Shown here: piece after piece, positions 1 through 8,274 of the stretch
Numbering within the stretch: the stretch's first letter is position 1
How the letters are laid out: each line of letters opens with the position of its first letter
DNA from: Subtercola frigoramans
Lineage (GTDB): Bacteria; Actinomycetota; Actinomycetes; Actinomycetales; Microbacteriaceae
Direction: 5' to 3'
Assembly (NCBI RefSeq): GCF_016907385.1
Contig: NZ_JAFBBU010000001.1
Span: forward strand, 2,852,001 to 2,916,000
DNA length: 64,000 nt
Translations under genes and position numbers: made by a program
Notes under the pieces: model-generated
The model's input: only the letters and a program-made list of their open reading frames with translations
Databases searched by the model: none
Told to the model about the DNA's origin: nothing

Positions 1-19
1 ACGCACCGCCCTGATGGTG

Positions 20-1012
20 CTAGGAGGCGGCCTTGACGCCGACCGCGGTACCGGTCGTCGGGTTGGGCACGATCTCGTCTGCCGTGAGCCCGTCAGACGT
101 CAGGTTGTACTTCTGCAGGATGGCCTCGTACTCGCCGTTCGCAATGATGGCCTTCAGCGCGCCGACCAGGGCATTGGTGATGCCGGGGTTCGACTTGTCG
201 ACAGCGATGCCGAGCAGGCCGGTGTCTGCAACGGCCTGCTCGGCAACCGGAACCTCGACCGTGGCGAAGGTCGCCGAGTCTGACTGGGCAACCAGGATCT
301 GGTTCGACGTGGAGTCGAGCCAGCCGTCGATGGTTCCGGCCTTGAGAGCACTGATCGCGCCTTGGGCACCGTTGTAGTCGGCAACCTTGATGGCATCCTT
401 GCCCTTGGCGACACACGCGGTGTCGCTCGCGCTGTTGATCACCGTGGTGAGAATCGAACCGGGAACAGAGCCAAGGGTGAGCCCACAGGCATCGGCCAGA
501 GCCGTCAGCTTCTTCGGGTTACCGGCGGGAATCAGAATGGAGAGCGTGGAGCGGTAGAACGGCGTCAGGTCGACGACGCTCTTCTCACGCTCGGCCGTGA
601 TGCTGACCTGGCCCATGAGCGCGTCGACGTTGCCGCTCTGCACACCGGGGATCTGGGACGGGAACTGCATGTTCTGGAAGGTTGCCGTGACACCCAGGAT
701 CGGCGCCATCGCCTGGGCGAGATCGACAGCAATACCGACCGGAACGTTCGTGTCACTCGCGTCGACACCGATCATCGGCGGGGTGTCCCACTCTGCGCCG
801 AACGAGAGTTTCTTCGACGACTGGATCGAGGCGGGCAGCAGCGCGAAGAGGGTCTGGTCGACTGCTGCTGTGCTCGTCGTTGCGGCGGGAGTGGCAGCAG
901 AGGTACTGCAGCCGGCCAGCATCCCCACGATGGCAATGGCGGCGACGGGGGCGACGAAGAGTGCTGTCTTCGAGCTTCGTGACGAGAATGTTCGGTGGCG
1001 CAGGGGGCTCAT
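20..1012 (-). CDS. ABC transporter substrate-binding lipoprotein, polar amino acid type
   Basis: A 330-residue extracellular solute-binding protein. The N-terminus has a basic stretch, a hydrophobic helix and a lipobox (LAGC, Cys35), so it should be lipid-anchored outside the membrane. The mature part follows the family 3 (amino-acid type) layout, with a ligand-contacting GAEWDTPPMIG stretch near residue 73 and a V.G.AVDLAQAMA segment typical of glutamine/arginine-type binding proteins. It is the last gene on this strand in the window, so permease and ATPase genes may lie to the left, outside the sequence. It follows the kynurenine genes after 164 bases, so import of tryptophan, kynurenine or anthranilate is a reasonable guess, but the ligand cannot be read from sequence. 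Confidence 0.85.
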   Translation of the reverse strand: MSPLRHRTFSSRSSKTALFVAPVAAIAIVGMLAGCSTSAATPAATTSTAAVDQTLFALLPASIQSSKKLSFGAEWDTPPMIGVDASDTNVPVGIAVDLAQAMAPILGVTATFQNMQFPSQIPGVQSGNVDALMGQVSITAEREKSVVDLTPFYRSTLSILIPAGNPKKLTALADACGLTLGSVPGSILTTVINSASDTACVAKGKDAIKVADYNGAQGAISALKAGTIDGWLDSTSNQILVAQSDSATFATVEVPVAEQAVADTGLLGIAVDKSNPGITNALVGALKAIIANGEYEAILQKYNLTSDGLTADEIVPNPTTGTAVGVKAAS

Positions 1013-1044
1013 GGTAATTCCTTATCTTCGGGAGGGAATTGCGA

Positions 1045-1079
1045 GAGACGAGAGGCGTCTCACAGGCGTGTCCACCTGT
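1045..1079. promoter_or_regulatory. Two adjacent inverted repeats upstream of the ABC binding-protein gene
   Basis: GAGACG-5 nt-CGTCTC (1045-1061) is followed immediately by ACAGG-8 nt-CCTGT (1062-1079). Both lie 30-70 bases upstream of the ATG at 1012 in the 164-base gap before the kynurenine genes. They could be operator half-sites or transcript hairpins. The function is inferred only from position. Confidence 0.3.
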
Positions 1080-1176
1080 ATGTCTCCCTTTCTACCGGAG
1101 CTATGTATCGGGAGGATTGCCCGGTGTTACGGTCGTGTTTCGATATGCTGACTCTCGTCATGAATCTGGCAGACGC

Positions 1177-1551
1177 TTAGAAGAAGGCCACGGGAATGCC
1201 CGCATCGCCGGCAGCCCGGGTGATCAGGGGGATGCTCAGACCGCTGTCGGCGCCGAAGATCGCGCTCGCGTACTCGTGCCCGAATCGCGCCAGAAAGTAC
1301 ACGACGTCGTCGTCACGGAGGGTGTTCTCGCGCGGTCGCGGCTGGATTCGTGCCACCCGCCGAGCAGGCTCGAGTTCCTGCGCGACCACGGAAGCATCGG
1401 CGGCGGCAACGAAGACGCCTTCGTCAGCAGCGGATGACGCCAAACCGACCATCAGCTGCAGCCGGTGGCCTGTCGGCCTGTAGTTCTCATCCAGAAACCG
1501 TGCGATCCGAAGTGAAAGAGTGTCAACGGGCCCAGTAACGGCGTCACGCAT
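1177..1551 (-). CDS. Uncharacterised 124-residue protein at the 3' end of the kynurenine operon
   Basis: I do not recognise the family. The protein is soluble, with no signal peptide or membrane segment and no cysteine motif. Its start overlaps the stop of the PaaX-type regulator by 8 bases, so it is very probably co-translated with kynA, the amidohydrolase, kynU and paaX. The sequence looks like a compact alpha/beta domain: amphipathic helix at 12-20, mixed strands at 30-50, an Arg-rich middle near 68-78, and a Gly-rich end (FGADSG). A sensor or effector role alongside the regulator is possible but speculative. Confidence 0.7.
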   Translation of the reverse strand: MRDAVTGPVDTLSLRIARFLDENYRPTGHRLQLMVGLASSAADEGVFVAAADASVVAQELEPARRVARIQPRPRENTLRDDDVVYFLARFGHEYASAIFGADSGLSIPLITRAAGDAGIPVAFF

Positions 1552-2488
1552 GTCTATTCTCCCCGCGTGGAGCGGAGGTTTCCCCCAGCGATGTCACGAA
1601 CTGCCAGCTGAGTTCGCTGTAGCGGGCCGACAGGTCTTCGAAGAGGCGCGTACTCTCGGCACCCGGCCAGTCAGCCGGCAACAGGTCGTACGGCAACCCC
1701 GGGTCGAGGTAGGGAATCATGCGCCAGGTGTCGACACCTCTGATGTACCGGGCAAAAGCCTCGGCGGGAGTCACCTCGTCGGAGTTCACGAACCCGGTGA
1801 GCTCCGAGATGAATTCACGGTGAAGAGTTTCGAGTGCGCCGAGATCCCACCACTCGCCGATGGCCTCGCGAAGCTCTCCGGCCACCCGGGGGCGTTCCGT
1901 GCGGAAGAGGGTCGTGTACTGGCGGATGTCGAGGTCGTCGAGAATGTCTTCGACCTCGAGTGCGAGAAAGTCGGGGCAGATCCAGAGCGCCGGCGAGACC
2001 ATGCCGCCACCGATCCAGTAGAGCCGTCGGCGAAGTTGGTGCCTCAGATGCCGCTGTTCTTCCGGCAACGAGAAGGAGATCAGGCACCACGCGTCATCAC
2101 TTCTCATGTTGCGTGCCGAGAAGATGCGCCGGTCGCCTTTGGCGAGCATGATCGTGGCGTCGGGGTTCAGCTCATACCCGATCGTCTTGCCGACCGTCTT
2201 GGCCAGCAGGAGCTCCTTCTTCTTGAGCCGCACCACCGCCGTTCGCGTTCGGGGCGCGGGCACACCGAGTTGCTCCATCAGCTGAATGATGTCGGCGATC
2301 GACATCCAGCAGCCGACCCGGCGAAGGTAGAGCCCCACCACCGTTCGAAGGAGCGAGGTCGTGCTCCCGGGGCGGGAGTCCATGTCGTCGAGAATGGCAC
2401 TCGCCCCGCGGCCCGGATGCTCGGCCACCCGGTCGGGCAGAACGAGCTCCGTTCCCGCGTCATCACCCCGGCCGGCGATGTCAGCCAT
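1544..2488 (-). CDS. PaaX family transcriptional regulator
   Basis: A 314-residue regulator of the PaaX type. The N-terminal winged helix (about residues 45-110) contains SIADIIQLMEQLG and TRTAVVRLKKKELL, matching the helix-turn-helix of PaaX. It is followed by a LISFSLPEEQRHLRHQLRR segment and a C-terminal effector domain. PaaX proteins repress aromatic CoA-thioester pathways and respond to an aryl-CoA intermediate. The gene overlaps the end of kynU by 8 bases, so the regulator belongs to the operon it probably controls, and the natural inducer would be anthraniloyl-CoA or a later product. The first 40 residues are weakly conserved in type, so a later start is possible. Confidence 0.85.
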   Translation of the reverse strand: MADIAGRGDDAGTELVLPDRVAEHPGRGASAILDDMDSRPGSTTSLLRTVVGLYLRRVGCWMSIADIIQLMEQLGVPAPRTRTAVVRLKKKELLLAKTVGKTIGYELNPDATIMLAKGDRRIFSARNMRSDDAWCLISFSLPEEQRHLRHQLRRRLYWIGGGMVSPALWICPDFLALEVEDILDDLDIRQYTTLFRTERPRVAGELREAIGEWWDLGALETLHREFISELTGFVNSDEVTPAEAFARYIRGVDTWRMIPYLDPGLPYDLLPADWPGAESTRLFEDLSARYSELSWQFVTSLGETSAPRGENRHA

Positions 2489-3734
2489 GGGTCATGGCTT
2501 CGACGATCGCCTCGAGGCCGACGCGTAATTCAGAGAAGGTCGTACTGAGGGGTGAGAGACCGATCCGCAGGCCGTCGGGGTTCCGGAAGTCAGGGATCAC
2601 CCCGTTCTCCCAGAGCACCTCGTTCACTGCCTTGAAGCTCTCGTGCCGAATCGTCACGTGACTGCCCCGGAAGGCGCTGTCGCGAGGACTGGCCAGCTCG
2701 ACACCCAACGGCGCCAGCTTCTCGTCGAAGAAGCTCAGGACAGCTTCGGTGAGCTCGATCGATTTCGCACGGATGGCATCCATTCCCGCCTCGTCGATCA
2801 GGTCGAGCATGTCCTGCATGGCGAGCATTCCGACCACCGGGGGTGTTCCGCTGATGAACCGGCGCATGCCGGGTGCTGGCTGGTACTCCACGCGCATGCC
2901 GAAGACGTCGGCCGCTCCCATCCATCCCCAGATCGGCTGCTCGATTTCGGTCTGCAGGCGCGAAGCGACGTAGCCGAAGGCTGGCGAACCCGGGCCGCCA
3001 TTGAGATATTTGTACGTGCATCCCACAGCGAGGTCGACCCCCCAGGCATCGAGCTCGGTGGGGATCACGCCGGCGGAATGGCAGAGGTCCCAGAGCACCA
3101 ACGCCCCCGCTGAGTGTGCTGCCGCAGTGATTTCCTGCATGTCGGCCAGATAGCCCGAGCGGTAGGCGACGTGACTCACCACGAGGAGCGCCGTCGCATC
3201 GGAGACAGTCTCGCTCACCTGATCGGTCGTGACGCCGTACCTCTTGTCGACAGTGATGTAACGAACGGTCAGCCCGCGTTCGCGGGCGATACCCTCGATG
3301 ATGAACCTGTCGGTCGGAAAGTTGTCGTCGTCGAGCACGATCTCGGTACGGTCGGGCCGAGCATCGACCGCCGCACGGATCAGCTTGTAGAGCATCACTG
3401 TCGTCGAGTCGGCGACCACCGTCTGGCCCGCAGCGGCCCCCAGGGTGAGCGCACCCAGCCGGTCACCGAGCGTCAGGGGCAACTCGAACCACTCCTCATC
3501 CCAGGAGCGGATGAGCCTCGAACCCCACTGCTGTTCGATGAACGAACCGAAGCGATCCTTCGTGACCTTCAGCGGCCGGCCGAGCGAGTTGCCGTCGAGG
3601 TAGGCGACGACCTCGGCGCTCGGCACGAAGCGCGAGGGAAACGTGGCCAGCGGGTCGAGTGAATCGCGGAGTTCCGCGTCGCCGGTGCCGGCGCCCGCAC
3701 TCGCAGGGCTTCCAGAGAGAGTGGGTGACGTCAT
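2481..3734 (-). CDS. kynU: Kynureninase
   Basis: A 417-residue PLP enzyme that cleaves kynurenine to anthranilate and alanine. The hallmark motif CTYKYLNGGPGS is at 239-250, with the PLP lysine at Lys242 and the PLP-ring aspartate in LWDLCHSAG (Asp216). Other family segments are YLDGNSLGRP near 45 and the C-terminal DFRNPDGLRIGLSPL. Length is normal for bacterial kynureninase. The ATG at 3734 has a GAGGAG ribosome-binding site eight bases upstream and forms an ATGA overlap with the upstream amidohydrolase, so the two are translationally coupled. The cluster contains no kynurenine 3-monooxygenase or hydroxyanthranilate dioxygenase, so the role here is degradation through anthranilate rather than NAD synthesis. 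Confidence 0.95.
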   Translation of the reverse strand: MTSPTLSGSPASAGAGTGDAELRDSLDPLATFPSRFVPSAEVVAYLDGNSLGRPLKVTKDRFGSFIEQQWGSRLIRSWDEEWFELPLTLGDRLGALTLGAAAGQTVVADSTTVMLYKLIRAAVDARPDRTEIVLDDDNFPTDRFIIEGIARERGLTVRYITVDKRYGVTTDQVSETVSDATALLVVSHVAYRSGYLADMQEITAAAHSAGALVLWDLCHSAGVIPTELDAWGVDLAVGCTYKYLNGGPGSPAFGYVASRLQTEIEQPIWGWMGAADVFGMRVEYQPAPGMRRFISGTPPVVGMLAMQDMLDLIDEAGMDAIRAKSIELTEAVLSFFDEKLAPLGVELASPRDSAFRGSHVTIRHESFKAVNEVLWENGVIPDFRNPDGLRIGLSPLSTTFSELRVGLEAIVEAMTHG

Positions 3735-4792
3735 GCGAAGATCTCCTCAATGTGTGCAATGTTCAGAACTGTAGCGCCCGACAACCACGATGCCGTGGCG
3801 CTGGGGTCGTGATTGACGGGGCCCTCGATGTACGAGAGGCGGTGGCCCGAAGAACCGCCGGGATTGCCGATACGAGCCGTGAGGGCTGACACCAGCGCCT
3901 GCTGCCCCAACCCGGCAGCGGCCAGCGCGCCCAGCTCCCGCTCATTGAGGCCGACGGGCAACGGGCCGTTCCCGAGGTCCGTTCCGTACACCACTCGCCC
4001 GCCGAGGGCAGCGAACCGGGCGAGATTGTCGAGAGCGATCTCGAACCCCGGCGTGGGGGTTCCGTAGCCGTGGATGTCAAGGGTGCTGATGAAAGCGGCT
4101 GTCGTCGCGATCGAGGCGAGCTGGTCATCCGTCAACCTCTCGGTGAACGGAGTGTGGGCGAAATAGTCGACCCCCGCCTGTGCAGCACGCCAGGCCTGGC
4201 CTTCACCCTCGGCGTGCGCCACGACGGGCACCCCGAGGGCGTGCGCCTGCCGGATGATCGCCTCGAGCAGCGCGTCGTCGAACACCGGGCCGGCCACGCT
4301 GTTCAGCGTCAGCTTGATGACGCTCGCCCCTGCCGCAGCCAGCCGGGCCAGAGCACGTGCACTCTCGTCGGCCGTACGGATCTCCAGGCACGCACCCTCC
4401 GGAGCCCACGACTGGCGGCTCGGGTAGCCACCGGGAGCTGTCAGGAATGCACCCGCGAACGCGACGTCGATGCCGTAGTCCGTCTTCAGGTCGGGCATCC
4501 AGCCCAGATCGACGACCCGCGCGACGCCACCGGGTGCCAGCCCGGCCGGATCGATGAGCCCCAGGTGCACGTGCGAATCGCTGAAACCCCCGAACAGCGT
4601 TCCGGGCAGGTGTGCCACCACCTCGGTCGGCGCTACCGTGGCCTCGCCGACGGGTGCCACGTAGGCGACGACTCCGTCGTTCAGACGGAAGACGCTGGCT
4701 CCGACGAAGGCGGCTGGACCGCCCGGGGTCGAGAGGAAGGCATCGTCGGTGGTGAAGTACGAAACCGCGCCGGGCTGCGTTCTCGTGCTCAC
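3731..4792 (-). CDS. Metal-dependent amidohydrolase, candidate N-formylkynurenine deformylase
   Basis: A 353-residue amidohydrolase-superfamily enzyme with a complete set of metal-ligand positions: HVH at 74-76, a possible carboxylated lysine (Lys160 in VIKLTLN), His193 (VAHAEG), His213 (FAHTPF) and Asp272 (VYGTDLGNG). It is coupled on both sides: its GTG start at 4792 overlaps the kynA stop (GTGA) and its stop overlaps the kynU start (ATGA). Tryptophan dioxygenase makes N-formylkynurenine and kynureninase uses kynurenine, so a deformylase is needed between them. No KynB-type cyclase-family formamidase or alpha/beta-hydrolase formamidase is seen in the cluster. This enzyme is therefore the likely substitute. 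The motifs are observed; the reaction is inferred from position. Confidence 0.8.
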   Translation of the reverse strand: MSTRTQPGAVSYFTTDDAFLSTPGGPAAFVGASVFRLNDGVVAYVAPVGEATVAPTEVVAHLPGTLFGGFSDSHVHLGLIDPAGLAPGGVARVVDLGWMPDLKTDYGIDVAFAGAFLTAPGGYPSRQSWAPEGACLEIRTADESARALARLAAAGASVIKLTLNSVAGPVFDDALLEAIIRQAHALGVPVVAHAEGEGQAWRAAQAGVDYFAHTPFTERLTDDQLASIATTAAFISTLDIHGYGTPTPGFEIALDNLARFAALGGRVVYGTDLGNGPLPVGLNERELGALAAAGLGQQALVSALTARIGNPGGSSGHRLSYIEGPVNHDPSATASWLSGATVLNIAHIEEIFA

Positions 4793-5643
4793 GCGCCGAT
4801 CTCTGTTCGAACGGCGAAGAGTTCGGGAAAGAAGGTGAGGCTCAGAGCGCGCTGGAGGAAGTCCACCCCGGTGGATCCTCCGGTGCCCCGCTTCATACCG
4901 ATGGTGCGCTGCACAGTGCGCAGGTGCCGAAAACGCCAGAACTGGAAGTTGTCCTCGAGGTCCACGAGCTCTTCGCAGGCCTCATAGACGCGCCAATTGT
5001 CTCCCGACGCCTCGTAGATCCCCTTGAACACCGGCACCAGCTCGGGGTTGAAGACGTAGGCCTTCGTGACATCGCGCTCGAGCGCACTCGCGGGGATGTC
5101 GAAACCCTGGCGGCTGAGATACCGCAGGAATTCGTCGTACAGGCTGGGCTCCTCGAGCAGCTCGCGCAGGATCTGCTGCGACGCCGGGTCGCTGTCGAAG
5201 ACGCTGAGCATCTTCTCGTTCTTGTTGCCCAGGATGAACTCGACCGCGCGGTACTGGTGCGACTGGAACCCCGAGGAGTTGGCCAGAAAATCCCTGAACT
5301 CCGCGTATTCGGTGGGTGTGAGGGTGGCCAGCACCGACCACTGCTGCGTCAGCACCTCCTGGATGTGTTTGACCCGCGCGATGCGCTTCAGGACCGTTCC
5401 GATGTCGTCGCTCTTCAGCAGATCGCGCGCCGAGCGGATTTCGTGAAGCAGCAGCTTCATCCACAGCTCGCTGGTCTGGTGCTGGATGATGAACAGGAGC
5501 TCATCGTGATGAACGGGTTCGCTCACCGGCCGTTGAAGGCTCAGCAGTTCGTCGAGCGCGAGGTACGAACCGTAGTTCATTCGCTGGGAAAAGTCGGTGA
5601 CGATCCCCGCTTCCAGCGGTCTCGTGTTCTCCTCGACAGCCAT
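4789..5643 (-). CDS. kynA: Tryptophan 2,3-dioxygenase
   Basis: Heme enzyme that oxidises L-tryptophan to N-formylkynurenine, the entry step of the pathway. Diagnostic stretches are [18 protein letters not shown] near the N-terminus, [20 protein letters not shown] in the middle, and [21 protein letters not shown] near the C-terminus, which carries the proximal heme histidine and the substrate-binding GTGGS loop. I chose the ATG at 5643 (284 residues) because it has GAGG six bases upstream. An earlier ATG at 5667 adds eight residues but lacks a good site. It is the first gene of a coupled run kynA-amidohydrolase-kynU-paaX-unknown, preceded by a 122-base leader with a palindrome. Confidence 0.95.
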   Translation of the reverse strand: MAVEENTRPLEAGIVTDFSQRMNYGSYLALDELLSLQRPVSEPVHHDELLFIIQHQTSELWMKLLLHEIRSARDLLKSDDIGTVLKRIARVKHIQEVLTQQWSVLATLTPTEYAEFRDFLANSSGFQSHQYRAVEFILGNKNEKMLSVFDSDPASQQILRELLEEPSLYDEFLRYLSRQGFDIPASALERDVTKAYVFNPELVPVFKGIYEASGDNWRVYEACEELVDLEDNFQFWRFRHLRTVQRTIGMKRGTGGSTGVDFLQRALSLTFFPELFAVRTEIGA

Positions 5644-5681
5644 CGAGAACCTCTTTTCTCTCATCACTAGGGTACGTGTCA

Positions 5682-5695
5682 GTGACGCTCGTCAC
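5682..5695. promoter_or_regulatory. 14-bp palindrome in the kynA leader, candidate operator
   Basis: GTGACG-2 nt-CGTCAC, with perfect 6-bp arms, lies in the only sizeable gap of the catabolic cluster (5644-5765), 39 bases upstream of the chosen kynA start. A PaaX-type regulator is encoded in the same operon. This is a plausible binding site for it, but the link is by position only. Confidence 0.45.
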
Positions 5696-5765
5696 AAATT
5701 CGAAATGTTAAGTTCTCGTTTCGCACAGGATATTCCGCACCGGTCTGTGGCCGGGCACCGAATCG

Positions 5766-8030
5766 TCAGGGCTTCTGCACGCGACGGCGGGCAGACATGC
5801 CCGACTTGTACTGCTCGGGCACCCGGTGCCCCCTGAACTGCTGGTCGATGGCCGCGTTCAAGGTCCAGTACGGGTCGACCAGGTGCGGTCTGGCGAGGAG
5901 GCAGAGATCGGCGCGCCCGGCGATCACGATCGTGTTCGCATCGTCGACCGAGGCGATCGCACCGACGGTCATGGTCGGGATCCCGACCTCCTGGCGGATG
6001 CGGTCGCTGAACGGTGTCTGGTAGAGCCTGCCGTATTCGGGCCTCGCCTCGGCGCTGGTCTGGCCCGTCGAGACGTCGACGATGTCGACACCGTGCTCGG
6101 CGAGCATCCGGGCGAAGGCCACGGCGTCATCACCGGAGAAACCGTCTTCGACCCAGTCGGTGGCGCTGATGCGCACGCTCATCGGTTTGTCGGCGGGCCA
6201 GACGGCGCGCATGGCATCGACCACCCGGAGCGGAAAGCGCGCGCGATTCTCGAGAGAACCACCCCACTGGTCGGTTCGCCTGTTCGACAACGGTGAGAGA
6301 AAGCTCGACAACAGGTAGCCGTGGGCCGCGTGCAGTTCGATGATGTCGAACCCTGCCGTGGCGGCCAACCGGGTCGAGGCGACGTGCTCGGCGACCACCC
6401 TGTCCATGTCGGCGATCGTCAGCTCCCGCGGCATCGCACTGCCGGGGAGGTACGTTATGGCCGAGGGCGCAATCGTCTCCCAGTTGCCGTCGTCGAGAGG
6501 CTCGTCGATGCCCTCCCACATGACCTTTGTCGACCCCTTGCGGCCCGCGTGACCGATCTGCACCCCGATCTTCGCGTCGCTGTTCTCGTGCACGAAGGCT
6601 GTGACCTCGGCCCAGGCAACGGCTTGCCCGGTATTCCAGAGCCCCGGGCATCCCGGAGTGATGCGCGCATCGGGGGCCACACAGACCATCTCGGTGAACA
6701 CCAGCCCCGCACCGCCGACCGCGCGCGCGCCCAGGTGCACGAGGTGCCAATTCGTGGGCATCCCGTCGACGGCGGAGTACTGCGCCATCGGCGAGACCAC
6801 AATCCGGTTTGCGAGACGCATGCTCCCCAGAGTGAAGGGGTAGAACATGGGCGGAGTGCCGCTCTCGACCTCGATGCCGGCCGCGCGCGATGACTCGGCG
6901 AACCACTCATCGAGGCGGGCGACATACTCCGCATCGCGCAGCTTGAGGTTGTCGTAGGTGATGCGCTGGCTGCGGGTCAGCAGCTGGAAGACGAACTGCT
7001 GGGGTGGCAGGTCACGGTACCGCTGCACGCCCTCGAACCACTCGAGACTGGTCTTCGCCGAGCGCTGGATCGAGGCCGCGAGGGGATGCCTGACGTTCTC
7101 GTACTGCGCGAGGGCGGTGGCCACATCCGGAGCTTCGATCAGCGCGTTCGCCAGGGCGATCGCGTCTTCGAGCGCAAGTTTCGTGCCGGAGCCGATGGAG
7201 AAGTGTGCCGTGTGCGCTGCGTCGCCGACGAGTGCTGTTCGACCGGCAACCCAGCTCTCGTTCGAGACCTGCGTGAAATTCAGCCACTTCGAGGCATTGC
7301 CGATCAGCTCGTGGCCATCGAGGTAGTCAGCGAAGAGGCGCTCGGCGTAGTGCCTCGACTCGTCATCGTCGAGCTCAGCGAGGCCGGCACGCTCCCAGGT
7401 CGCGGGGTCGGTCTCGACGATGAAGGTCGAGGTCGTCTCGTTGAAGGGGTAGATGTGTGCCCAGAACATGCCGTGCGGGGTGTCGACGAAGACGAAGGTG
7501 AAGCAGTCGACGGGCCGGGTGGTTCCGAACCAGGCGTACTTGGCCGGCCGGGCGTGCACGTTCGGCTTGAACACGTCGGCGCGCGCTGACCGGGTGCGAC
7601 TGTGAACCCCGTCGCTGGCAATCACGACGTCGAAGTCACGCTCCAGATCGTCAAGGCCCGGGGCCAGCGTTTCGTAGTGGATGATCACCCCGAGCTCACG
7701 CGCACGCTCACCCAGCAGCACCAGCAGTTCCTTGCGGGCCAGCGCGGCGAAGGAGTGGCCGTCGGAGCGTTCGCGAAACCCGAGGTAGTCCACGTCGATC
7801 GCGCTCCAGGTGCGGAACCGTGCTTTCACCCGTTCGAAGATCACCGAATCGGCCGCCTCGAGGTTGTCGAGCGTCTCCTGCGAGAACACCACGCCGAAGC
7901 CGAAGGTGTCATCGGCCGCGTTGCGCTCGTAGACCACGACCTGATTCTCAGGGTCGGCCTTCTTGAGCACGATGGCGCTCATCAGCCCGCCGGGGCCTCC
8001 ACCGATCGACACAGCACGCACGCTCAGCAC
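5766..8030 (-). CDS. Fused FAD monooxygenase / FMN oxidoreductase, 2-aminobenzoyl-CoA monooxygenase/reductase type
   Basis: A 754-residue two-domain flavoprotein. Residues 1 to about 385 are a class A FAD monooxygenase of the salicylyl-CoA 5-hydroxylase type: GGGPGG dinucleotide motif at the N-terminus, VIASDGVHS in the middle, and ALVGDAAHTAHFSIGSGTKLALEDA near 268-292. Residues from about 395 are an old-yellow-enzyme FMN reductase, with GSMRLANRIVVSPMAQYSA and ELHAAHGYLLSSFLSPLSNRR. This fusion and size match 2-aminobenzoyl-CoA monooxygenase/reductase, described from Azoarcus evansii, which hydroxylates and reduces anthraniloyl-CoA to a non-aromatic product. A stand-alone salicylyl-CoA hydroxylase would lack the second domain. 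The GTG start at 8030 overlaps the upstream small gene by 7 bases. With kynA, kynU and a CoA ligase adjacent, anthraniloyl-CoA is the likely substrate. Confidence 0.88.
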   Translation of the reverse strand: MLSVRAVSIGGGPGGLMSAIVLKKADPENQVVVYERNAADDTFGFGVVFSQETLDNLEAADSVIFERVKARFRTWSAIDVDYLGFRERSDGHSFAALARKELLVLLGERARELGVIIHYETLAPGLDDLERDFDVVIASDGVHSRTRSARADVFKPNVHARPAKYAWFGTTRPVDCFTFVFVDTPHGMFWAHIYPFNETTSTFIVETDPATWERAGLAELDDDESRHYAERLFADYLDGHELIGNASKWLNFTQVSNESWVAGRTALVGDAAHTAHFSIGSGTKLALEDAIALANALIEAPDVATALAQYENVRHPLAASIQRSAKTSLEWFEGVQRYRDLPPQQFVFQLLTRSQRITYDNLKLRDAEYVARLDEWFAESSRAAGIEVESGTPPMFYPFTLGSMRLANRIVVSPMAQYSAVDGMPTNWHLVHLGARAVGGAGLVFTEMVCVAPDARITPGCPGLWNTGQAVAWAEVTAFVHENSDAKIGVQIGHAGRKGSTKVMWEGIDEPLDDGNWETIAPSAITYLPGSAMPRELTIADMDRVVAEHVASTRLAATAGFDIIELHAAHGYLLSSFLSPLSNRRTDQWGGSLENRARFPLRVVDAMRAVWPADKPMSVRISATDWVEDGFSGDDAVAFARMLAEHGVDIVDVSTGQTSAEARPEYGRLYQTPFSDRIRQEVGIPTMTVGAIASVDDANTIVIAGRADLCLLARPHLVDPYWTLNAAIDQQFRGHRVPEQYKSGMSARRRVQKP

Positions 8031-8242
8031 CCCACGTCGGTCAGGTGTTCGAACGTCAGCCCCAGGTCGGTCACGACGATGGCGACCGCGGCGAGCGCCT
8101 CCTTCACGTTCGCATCGGCGCAGGGGGCGAGCCCCGCTCCGGCGAGCGCCGTGAGCTGGTCGTAGACGGCGAGAAGCGCCCTCTCCTCGCTGGTGGTGGT
8201 GCGACCGAGGAGGTCGGTGGTTCGGGAAGCTGACAGGGACAT
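8024..8242 (-). CDS. Uncharacterised 72-residue helical protein between CoA ligase and monooxygenase
   Basis: A small protein with a clear ribosome-binding site (AGAGG, about 8 bases before the ATG at 8242) whose end overlaps the GTG of the fused monooxygenase. It is probably all helical, rich in Ala and Leu (LLAVYDQLTALAGAGL, VKEALAAVAIVVTDLGL), with two cysteines (CADAN in the middle, Cys72 as last residue). There is no membrane segment or known motif. I do not recognise the family. Placement inside the operon and coupling to the monooxygenase suggest an accessory subunit, chaperone or regulatory protein for that enzyme or the ligase, but this is inference. Confidence 0.75.
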   Translation of the reverse strand: MSLSASRTTDLLGRTTTSEERALLAVYDQLTALAGAGLAPCADANVKEALAAVAIVVTDLGLTFEHLTDVGC

Positions 8243-8274
8243 GGGAGTGCCTCTTTCTGGGGGGATGGTGAGCG

